Positions 56,901 through 64,000 of a stretch of 64,000 bases of DNA are shown piece after piece. The DNA is from Styela clava (taxonomy: Eukaryota > Chordata > Ascidiacea > Stolidobranchia > Styelidae). The stretch covers positions 3,658,001 through 3,722,000 of the forward strand of contig NC_135252.1 in assembly GCF_964204865.1 (NCBI RefSeq), written 5' to 3'. The notes under the pieces are model-generated. The model had not been told where the DNA came from. It saw nothing but the letters and a program-made list of their open reading frames with translations, and did not search any database. The stretch's first letter is position 1; each line of letters opens with the position of its first letter. The position numbers and the translations under genes were made by a program.

Positions 56901-58389
56901 AGCAAAGATTTGATAACACTCTATAAAAAGTGAGTGAGATGCTAATTCCAACAAAAATAAAAGCCAAAATTAAAATGACGAGTATTTCAGTAATGCTTAT
57001 GGAAATATTGTTACCTTTCCCTCACAATGTGATCAATCTTGTAAGTTGGTTTATTTTCTCTCAAGTATGCTGCTCTCGATTTTTCATCCTTTGCCGTTGC
57101 TTTTTTCAACTTTTTTATATAAGTCTAAAAAGAGACCAAACACTTACAGCGCTAGTAATTTTAAAATAAATCTGATATAAAAAAGGTTAACCAAGACTTA
57201 CTTTATGTTCACGAAATTTGCTTATAACAGGTTCGTGTGCCAGAAATTGAATGTCTTTCAAGAAGTAGAATGTACGATTTGCAGTGCTTCCTTTATTCAC
57301 CTTAAAATAGAATTAGTATAAAAATAATATACAAATTTACAACCCATCAGAAATCCTGTATGATACAAATTTACCTTCATTTCATTTCAATTTTCTAACT
57401 CAACTATTGACCACATATAAATAGCTAACAAAAAATTCTCAGAATAAATTGGCTGCAGTCACATCACAAATATCAGAAGCAGAACTGGCAAACAACCTAT
57501 ATCATCATTGAAGGGTATATGTCAAGTGAGTGTAAACTTCAATACAAAAGCATCAGATACAAATAACTGGGTGGAACCAGGACAGCAACTTTCATTTAAC
57601 ATAAACTTTCTAGAGCAGGAACAAACACCAATAATTTTACTTTACCGCAGGGGTGTGCAACCTGCGGCCCTCAAGTAAAAATTGGAGAAGTGCCAATTTT
57701 GAATGATGTGTTTAATTTAATTCGGTATGTGCGAGAATTTTCAATCCCTCTGCGATGCGAAGATATCAGTGTCTTAGCAGCTGGTTTGTCGCATGTCGTC
57801 TCGACGCATGTCACAAGATCCAATAACCAAAATTTTTGTGCCCACGCAACTACTAGATAGTCTATGTTAAAAAAAGGTGTGGCCCGCCGTTTCAGTCAGT
57901 TATTTCTATCTGTCCCTCCTCTATAGATGAGTCAGTTGATTATAATTGAATAGTATAAAACAAGAATGTGACCTTATATTACTAAAGCTCATATATCAAC
58001 GATTGTATCATTGTGACAAAAACATTTATCAATAACTGCAAAAAATACCATATTCAGATAATCTGGCGTCAATAAATTATAATCAACTATTGAAATTCTT
58101 TAGATGCTTGACAAAACAAAAATTCACCTTCTTTTTATGTGCTGGTTCATGAGGATAAATGCCCTTTAGAATACAAATTCGTCGAAAGTTGGCCAAACTG
58201 AGCTGAAGTCTCTTGCAAGCATGCTTTCGAGTTATGTATTGCGTTGCAGCTCCGGCTTCATGCTAAACAGATAACATAGTTTCACAGTGAATATGAGTGC
58301 TTGGTATATAAAAGTAAAAAGATAAGTCAAAAAATTATGTAATAATTATATAAATTATACATAAATACCTTCTTTTTTATTCTTCCCAT
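50969..58389 (-). CDS. PES1: Pescadillo (PES1), 60S ribosome assembly factor, 14 exons
   Basis: Minus-strand exons in transcription order: 58369-58389, 58128-58262, 57202-57300, 57015-57124, 56202-56329, 55798-55931, 55178-55402, 54296-54516, 53817-53942, 53248-53429, 52574-52701, 52217-52285, 51222-51323, 50969-51046. All have AC..CT (GT..AG) borders and phases close at 585 residues, against 588 in human PES1. The pescadillo N-terminal domain covers exons 1-7 ([56 protein letters not shown]). A BRCT domain lies in exons 8-10 ([11 protein letters not shown]...[10 protein letters not shown]), then an acidic exon 11 and a lysine-rich tail. PES1 acts with BOP1 and WDR12 in ITS2 processing and large-subunit maturation in the nucleolus. 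It is divergent from LAGE3. Confidence 0.95.
52799..53017. mobile_element. CTCC-ended MITE in pescadillo intron 10
   Basis: Begins CTCCATAAGTGTGTGTACCA and ends near tacacatactacaggtcacaggag, with an interior (ggaggtaactaattttgttcgcc...ggacaggtgg...aataaaattatgg) shared with 2981-3406. Here the 59-bp segment is not amplified. Confidence 0.75.
56444..56780. mobile_element. hAT-type MITE in pescadillo intron 4
   Basis: CAGTGGTTCCAAACTGCTGGTCTGC at the left and AGGTTAGGAACCGCTG at the right. The flanking 8-mers (ttctaatg, acctagag) no longer match well, so it is an old copy. It is 337 bp and non-coding. Confidence 0.65.
57648..57900. repeat. hAT-like end in pescadillo intron 2
   Basis: CAGGGGTGTGCAACCTGCGGCCC at 57648 is a typical hAT terminus. 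A weak partner ggtgtggcccgccg lies near 57880. Boundaries on the right are unclear. Confidence 0.45.
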
Positions 58390-58741
58390 GTCAGATAAGA
58401 TGTTTGGTAGCAATAGATCACAGCGACGTTATTCCAAATCTCTACCAAAACGTGGATCTATCATAGAGGAGTCATACATCGGTGTTTCCCCTCTTATTCA
58501 GCACGTGGTTTGTGATCTGAAGCGTGAAATAAGGTTTGTCGTCAATGAATATTAAAAAGAAGAAGCGTTTATTGATTTCTAGTGTTATTCGTACTTTTCA
58601 TAAAATTTAAATTGTCATTCCATATTTTATTCGATCTCATTAGTTTTTATTTCTTGACAGTTGTGGGACTCTCTAGCGGGACTTGTGGGCCGACTTGAAC
58701 TGGTGAACACATTTTCCCTCAAGTTATTTGTTGTGTAGCAA
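58390..58741. promoter_or_regulatory. Divergent control region of PES1 and LAGE3-MALSU1
   Basis: 352 bp between the PES1 start (minus) and the LAGE3 start (plus). It contains a palindromic E-box, CACGTG, at 58502-58507, the Myc/Max-type site common in ribosome biogenesis promoters, and a strong acceptor GTTTTTATTTCTTGACAG ending at 58660 on the LAGE3 side. No TATA box is obvious. Transcription starts are not visible from the sequence. Confidence 0.6.
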
Positions 58742-59014
58742 ATGGCTTCTATTGTGCATGGGAGGTCGGTGTTGAGGTTCGAAATCAAAGTTCCCATGAA
58801 AAACGCTAAACATGCGTTGATTGCAAAGAATACTCTGATTGTAGACGTTGAGCCTCGAAGGCAATTGGTGGATAAAGTGATTGAAGTAAACAATAATTTA
58901 CTCTGCGTATACTGGACCGCAGCTGAGGCGCGACTTTTACGAGTATCTGTGAATTCCTTATTGAATAATCTTCGGCTCATTGTTGACACAATTGAGGGGT
59001 TTAGCATAGACTAA
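58742..59014 (+). CDS. LAGE3: LAGE3/Pcc1-type KEOPS subunit
   Basis: A 90-residue single-exon protein, the usual size of a bare Pcc1 domain. It shows the Pcc1 pattern: an N-terminal strand with FEIKVP, an AKHALIAKNTL helix region, the V-D-V-E-P strand, and a C-terminal helix with EARLLRVSVNSLLNNLRLIVDTI, equivalent to the conserved R-x-S-x-N-x-x-L block. In the EKC/KEOPS complex, Pcc1/LAGE3 is the dimerising partner of the OSGEP/Kae1 enzyme that makes t6A37 on ANN-decoding tRNAs. It is very close to MALSU1: stop TAA at 59012-59014, nine bases, then ATG, in the same reading frame. Confidence 0.87.
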   Translation: MASIVHGRSVLRFEIKVPMKNAKHALIAKNTLIVDVEPRRQLVDKVIEVNNNLLCVYWTAAEARLLRVSVNSLLNNLRLIVDTIEGFSID

Positions 59015-59023
59015 TTTGCTATT

Positions 59024-59833
59024 ATGTCGACGATGTTTATTCGGAATATTTTGAAGCGCTTTCAGCCCCTCAGGAGTGGACGCTTCATTTGTCATTCATG
59101 TGAACTATGCAGCCCCACTTACAATCAATGTAATTCTACTGCCTATTATTCTCGTTCTCATGAGACTAGTGAAAACTTGGAAAGTCCACCAACATCTGGT
59201 TCAACAGTCTCGTGGGATACTATAAGACGACAAGATAAATCAGACTTTCTATCAAAAAAACGGGGGGTACTCGATCTAGATGAGGTCATTCAGTTTTTAA
59301 ACGAGGAAGGCTCATTGGACATCGTTGTAATTGAAGTTCCCAAAAAAATGTGCTATGTTGACCACTTTATTATATGCACTGCAACGTCGGCAAGGCATGT
59401 TGCAAGCATTGCTGAAATGGCAAACAAGTTGTATAAGTCGAAACGAAGGGGTATGCAACCTTTCACACTTATTGAAGGAAAAAGAATTAGTGATGATTGG
59501 CAGTGCATAGACATGGGAAATATGGTGATTCATATAATGCTTGAAGACACTCGTGAAAAGTATAACCTCGAAAAGTTATGGACTCTGGGTCATAAATATG
59601 ATGACTTGATGAATGAGAAGCCTTCGGACGAAGAGATCATGAAAAGATTATCAATGGATGGTCTAAATTTAATGTCTATGAATGAAGATACTGTTAAAGC
59701 TTTGGGAAACCTTGAAGACCTCAACCCATGGGATAATCCACCAGAAGACTTTTTTGATATGTCATCAAAATCTGACAAGAATGAGTCAAATGTGGATGAC
59801 ACACTCGAGGATGACGATGCTTTCTTAGTTTAA
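59024..59833 (+). CDS. MALSU1: MALSU1 (RsfS family), mitochondrial large-subunit assembly factor
   Basis: 269 residues in one exon (human 234). The N-terminus is basic and hydroxylated without acids for about 45 residues, as expected for a mitochondrial targeting peptide. The RsfS/DUF143 domain spans about 83-190: LDLDEVIQFLNEEGSLDIVVIEVP, YVDHFIICTATSARHV, DDWQCIDMGNMVIHIML and YNLEKLW. RsfS proteins bind ribosomal protein L14 and stop premature joining of the small subunit; MALSU1 does this in mitochondria with LYRM8/L0R8F8 and mt-ACP. An acidic tail (215-269) is specific to this lineage. It starts 9 nt after the LAGE3 stop in the same frame, so it is probably co-transcribed with LAGE3. Confidence 0.93.
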   Translation: MSTMFIRNILKRFQPLRSGRFICHSCELCSPTYNQCNSTAYYSRSHETSENLESPPTSGSTVSWDTIRRQDKSDFLSKKRGVLDLDEVIQFLNEEGSLDIVVIEVPKKMCYVDHFIICTATSARHVASIAEMANKLYKSKRRGMQPFTLIEGKRISDDWQCIDMGNMVIHIMLEDTREKYNLEKLWTLGHKYDDLMNEKPSDEEIMKRLSMDGLNLMSMNEDTVKALGNLEDLNPWDNPPEDFFDMSSKSDKNESNVDDTLEDDDAFLV

Positions 59834-60886
59834 TGAGGAGAGTAGACAACAATCATTAGATGATATATCTCAATGTAGATATAATTTTTTTAACCAAGAA
59901 GAAAATGCACTCAAATGAACCTTTACCCCAAATGTTTTCCTGTTTCACTTTGTTGAACACAAGCTACTGTCGTTACAAATGAATGGGAAGATTTTTAGAA
60001 TCTTGGCTTTTACACATTGTACTAGAACCACACTTCTCACTATCAATAACCATACCCACTGATGTGAAACCTTATTGAGACTGTTCAATCTAAAATGATG
60101 AATTTGATTTTGTGTGCTGGTCTACTCGAAAACATTCATAAAGCTCTTTTCATTCCGAGTAAATGCTTCAATTCCACAAGCACTCAGCAAAAATATGATT
60201 GAGCATTCAGACCAGACCTACAGGACGTGTGGGCCTTGAGGTGATTTAAATAACTTATGCATATAAAATATGTAAGAGGGTGGGGCCAAAGACCAATTAT
60301 AAGTCAATTCTATATAAATTCATTTAATTCTAAATGCTCAATTGACATCCAAGTTGGCCACTTTCGTCGATTTTGGCACTACGATTCTTTGTTACAACAT
60401 ACTAGCTCGTGCGCTTTAAGGGACAAATGTATGACAGCGTATGCAATAGAGATGTTCGGTTCCAGCATTTTTCAACATAACAACAATGACTGAAAAAAAA
60501 GATACAACATCCCAACAAAAGATGGTTGTGTCGAATTGATCATGTGTTACACTGTTTACACATTACGAACAATATGACACGATACAAGTTATATGGTGAT
60601 AATGATAACTTGCGTCCTGCAAACAATTGTTTCGTCTGTTGCAGCCCTTTCTTTTATTTGAGTTATGCAGGCCTGATTTTGACGAACAAAAAATATAGTT
60701 CACTGGCAAACTTGAATGTAACTTAAATCATTGGTCAAAAACATTTTTATAAATCAAGACTATGTGTATGGCCAAATCGTCAAAGGTAATGTGTGCATAA
60801 CTTGCCTATGTTACCATTCTGTATTGATTTTTTTTATTTAATAAATATTTACAAACGAGTCTGAAATAAGTGAATTTTTGGCTTAG
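59834..60886. other. MALSU1 3' flank
   Basis: No gene or recognisable repeat. AT-rich, with only short incidental frames; it probably includes the MALSU1 3' UTR. Confidence 0.4.
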
Positions 60887-61055
60887 GACTGTAATTCACG
60901 AAAGGTGGATTGAATCGATAAAAAAGGCTAAGTTTCCTTCAAAGCCTTCCATCATGTTGAAGTCACAAGTATTTTTGGCTCAATTCACATCATCATCTGA
61001 GATTAGAGCCAAGTTACAAAGATTCCAACCTTCAGCTAAACCCGACAAATTATGA
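60887..61055 (+). other. Possible orphan terminal exon
   Basis: After an acceptor-like ttggcttag ending at 60885, an open frame reads TVIHERWIESIKKAKFPSKP...LKSQVFLAQF...KLQRFQPSAKP and stops at 61055. The composition and amphipathic pattern look protein-like, but I do not recognise the family. No ATG starts it apart from an internal one at about 60954, and no upstream exons were found. It may be chance or the last exon of an unseen gene. Confidence 0.25.
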
Positions 61056-62260
61056 AAAGCAAACACAAAGTCTTATTGTCCTCATAATACATCTTTCATG
61101 GGCTTTCTGCTTGCTACCTAATTGTAAATGTCCATAATATGCAACAAAAGATTTTTGTTATGATATATAATGTAGATATACATAGTTAAAACTTTGCTTA
61201 GCATATGTAATGATATAGAGAAAATTGGTGAAATGCATACAATCAAGCAGTAATAGGGCAAGCGAGTCAGCAATATAGAAATAAGAATAGTGAGCTCTGA
61301 TCTGCTAAAACATAAATTTAAAAAAATGGCTGTCAGGCATTGAAACACTGTTAATAAACACTTGTGCAGATTCTGTGGACCAGCCACAGGTTTGGCAACT
61401 GTATTGTATGGTTTGAACTTTCAAATGCTAATTCTATTTGCAGTGTAATATTCAACTGCAGTCTCAGGACTTATTTACAAAAGCGATGGCATCAAAAAGT
61501 TCAGCTCAATAAAATCAAATGTTATAACTCCTAATTATCTGAAAAATTCAACCAATTAACGGCTTATCCTAAAAATCGAAGCATTAAAATTATGGTATCT
61601 TAAGGATTGTCAACTAAAACTGATTGCTGTGCAATATTTCAACACCAAAAGACAGATTGCACGGAAAATAATTACTGTCATGAATCTGGTGCAATGCTAA
61701 TAAGGGTATTCGGACTATAGCCATTGGTGTAGGTATGACAATGATAGTACATATAATACATATATGTCCCTTTTATAAATGCATGAAAATGTCAATTATT
61801 GGTGTTCTAAATAATGATGAAATGTGCAATACTAAATAAAAATTTATGTATATAAGCAACACATACGAAATGCGTATGGTTAGTACTATTTATCCTCATT
61901 TTTGGCCGAATTTAACAGACAGTGATTGTATTGGACATACAAAATTATCCATTTCTATGATTGCTCTAGCAAACAAATTTGTTTTATGAGTCAATGTCAT
62001 TAAAGATAATATTTGTATCTTAAATCTTCACAATTCCAAATATAGAAAGTATTTATATATACAATGTTTAGAAGTCGTAGGGGTGAGTTGCCAGTCAATG
62101 ATATGATTTATAGGGATACTTAATTTCATTTAGCTCATAAAAATATTAGTGAATCATGTATGAGTCATGTATATTTATATATCTATGTAACGGAGGATGT
62201 GTTTTAGGTAGAAAACAATCATTCCTTATGATAAAATCAGTAACATAGTTTTTATTGCGT
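61056..62260. other. Intergenic region
   Basis: AT-rich, with no recognised gene or transposon. Near the MICAL-like gene a minus-strand AATAAA (62251-62256 complement) lies only a few bases after the stop codon and may be its polyadenylation signal or part of it. Confidence 0.4.
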
Positions 62261-64000
62261 TCACTTTGTCTTAGCAGTATTTTCTTTGTCTGTTTTGCCT
62301 TTCTTGCTGAACATCTTCTTGACTTTATTCTTCTTTTTCTTTTTGCTTGGATTCTGTTGTAACCTTTTCATTTTTTCATACGCTGAATCTTCCTCTGCCT
62401 CTTTCACGCGTTCTTCTTCAATGGAATTAACAATTACATTCCTCCGTTCAACAACCTCAAGAAGTTTTTGCAGCAGATTTTCTTCATCGATTTTATCTTG
62501 ATCAGTTTTAGTAGACTCCGGTTTGTTAAAAAGCTTCCGCAATTGAAATTCAATATCTGCATGCTCCTGTTCATGTTTTTGTTGTTGCATCTGAAACACA
62601 AGGTCAGACTCTTGCCTGAGCAATTGATTTTTCTTATTAACCAGTTGAAACCACTCCTGCAGCAACTCATCTTCTTCTGATGTCCACTCACATTCACTAT
62701 CCATTGCAAACCGCAACATTTCTTCTAATTTTACACCCTTTGTTTCATAATCAGTTAATTGAACATCGAGTAACTTCAATTCGTTAGCAATCTCTTGTTC
62801 CGACATTTTTATTTCTACTTTTCGCTTAACAAGTGGATATCCATACCCAGGTGCTGAACGGGCCTTGGGGCTTTTGTGCATGGCTCTAGCTTTTGAAGAC
62901 GACTGTGGCTTGGTACTATTTTTAGTATAGCGTGGATCTTTTTCATTAGCCTTATTCAATTCAACCATTTTCTGACTTGATGTATCCTTCCATCCTGGTG
63001 GCCTAGATGGGGCAGCTGTTTTTTTGTGTGGTGATTGTGTTGATAGAAGAGCTGAAGTTGATTTTGGTGGTGCTGGAGCTGGCCGTTTCTTCTTTACTAC
63101 TATCTTGTCATCAAGTTTTGCAGAATTCTTATAAACTTCAGTATTAAAAGGGTTGACTCTATCAACAGCTTTATTCTTAGGCTCTTCTTCATCTGCATCT
63201 CCAAATGGATTTCCTTCATTATCCGACTCTTTATTGGAAACTTCTTCAGGCTGATCAATTTCTGGTGGATCACCAAAAGGATTGCCGCCTTCATCTGCAC
63301 TATTCTCATCATTGATGATCTCAGTAAGTTTATCTTCTGTTCTCTCGTTTTTAGATGCATCTTCCTTTCTCTCCTGTACTTTGGGGGTAATTTCAAACGG
63401 ATTGCCATCTTCTTCAGAGGATGTAGAAGATAGAGTAGTGTCAGAATCTGACCCAGATTCCAATTCAAATGGATTCAACGATTTCCTATAGGATGCTTTA
63501 GAATTATCTTCGACTTGATTTGAGTCATTGCTAACATCTTTAGAACGAGGCCGTGCAACTGGAACTGGAGCAATTGGTTTTTCCTCATTAGAATGCAAAG
63601 TTCTTGCTCTGGGTTTCGGCTTTGTTGGTGAACTCTTGATTTCGCTTTGTTGTTTGTTAGTATGTCTGGCGACTGGTAACTCACTGACAAGAGATGGAGC
63701 TACATCATTAGGATTGTTTGGTAGTGGTTTATTTTCTGTGGTTGGTGAAGGTGTAATTTCTGCCATATTGACTGTTTTAACTTCGGCATCTGCTAGAGAC
63801 TGAACCATATTTGGCAATTCTTCTAGTCGATTCGGTTTAGTGTAGTTTTCCCTTTCAGATACAACAGTGGGCACTGGCTTATGTACGACATTTTTGGTCG
63901 TCTCTTGCTCGACTGCAGTTTTCGCTTTCTCTTCATCATTTACATTTTTCTTAGGCAACTCTGGCTCATCTTGGTGTTTTATGAAGTAATTTTTACCTCT
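62261..64000 (-). CDS. MICAL-like protein, C-terminal part (bMERB domain, five NPF motifs); truncated by the window edge
   Basis: The frame is open from the right edge (64000) to the stop at 62261-62263: 579 residues of a longer protein. There are five NPF motifs (LNPF, three GNPF and VNPF) in an acidic Ser-rich region, the type that binds EH domains of EHD proteins. Then come a proline/lysine stretch (RPAPAPPKST, PSRPPGWK) and a C-terminal bMERB domain starting at YPLVKRKVEI, with LEEMLRFAMD, LLQEWFQLVNKKNQLLRQE and ERRNVIVNSIEEER. bMERB domains bind Rab8/10/35 family GTPases. The YPLVKRKV lead-in and lysine-rich end without a CaaX box favour MICALL1/2 over EHBP1, although five NPFs recall EHBP1. 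The CH and LIM domains would lie beyond the window. Confidence 0.82.
   Translation of the reverse strand, partial: RGKNYFIKHQDEPELPKKNVNDEEKAKTAVEQETTKNVVHKPVPTVVSERENYTKPNRLEELPNMVQSLADAEVKTVNMAEITPSPTTENKPLPNNPNDVAPSLVSELPVARHTNKQQSEIKSSPTKPKPRARTLHSNEEKPIAPVPVARPRSKDVSNDSNQVEDNSKASYRKSLNPFELESGSDSDTTLSSTSSEEDGNPFEITPKVQERKEDASKNERTEDKLTEIINDENSADEGGNPFGDPPEIDQPEEVSNKESDNEGNPFGDADEEEPKNKAVDRVNPFNTEVYKNSAKLDDKIVVKKKRPAPAPPKSTSALLSTQSPHKKTAAPSRPPGWKDTSSQKMVELNKANEKDPRYTKNSTKPQSSSKARAMHKSPKARSAPGYGYPLVKRKVEIKMSEQEIANELKLLDVQLTDYETKGVKLEEMLRFAMDSECEWTSEEDELLQEWFQLVNKKNQLLRQESDLVFQMQQQKHEQEHADIEFQLRKLFNKPESTKTDQDKIDEENLLQKLLEVVERRNVIVNSIEEERVKEAEEDSAYEKMKRLQQNPSKKKKKNKVKKMFSKKGKTDKENTAKTK

Overview
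This is nuclear DNA from an invertebrate animal, most likely a tunicate (ascidian). It is AT-rich. Seven host genes encode conserved animal proteins: EFR3, NUDT12, HMCES, inversin, pescadillo, LAGE3/Pcc1 and MALSU1. An eighth, MICAL-like, gene runs off the right edge. Several host genes are single-exon, while inversin (26 exons) and pescadillo (14 exons) are intron-rich. Possible splice acceptors sit just upstream of some start codons, and one gene pair is separated by only 9 nt; both fit the spliced-leader operons known from ascidians. The species is inferred from these traits and not proven by the sequence.

Layout. 1-5321: a small hAT MITE, then EFR3 (+), a MITE that begins 8 nt after the EFR3 stop, and NUDT12 (-), tail to tail with EFR3. 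5490-14560: a transposon-rich desert with tRNA-derived SINEs, a GC-rich palindromic hAT element, decayed BED-type hAT transposase copies and an unidentified open frame. 14565-19581: a complete Gypsy LTR retrotransposon with 218-bp LTRs and a 5-bp target duplication. 19582-23800: hAT and LINE remnants, then two inverted SINEs flanking a MITE with a perfect 8-bp target duplication. 23830-25101: HMCES (+). 25593-49137: inversin (+), whose introns hold SINEs, hAT MITEs and a complete antisense Copia retrotransposon (36902-41606). 50969-58389: pescadillo (-). 58742-59833: LAGE3 and MALSU1 (+). 62261-64000: 3' end of a MICAL-like gene (-).

How the genes relate. The right-hand cluster is the most coherent. 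Pescadillo (cytoplasmic 60S ribosome assembly) is divergent from a tight LAGE3-MALSU1 pair (KEOPS tRNA t6A modification and mitochondrial large-subunit assembly). They share a 352-bp intergenic region that contains a CACGTG E-box, so three translation-machinery genes may be expressed from one control region. The other host genes have separate roles: PI4-kinase anchoring (EFR3), peroxisomal NADH/NAD-cap hydrolysis (NUDT12), abasic-site shielding (HMCES), ciliary/planar polarity (inversin) and endosomal recycling (MICAL-like).

Exon boundaries for inversin and pescadillo were read by eye from GT/AG sites, reading-phase continuity and protein similarity. All phases close; the 5' end of inversin and its exon 16/17 junction are the weak points.
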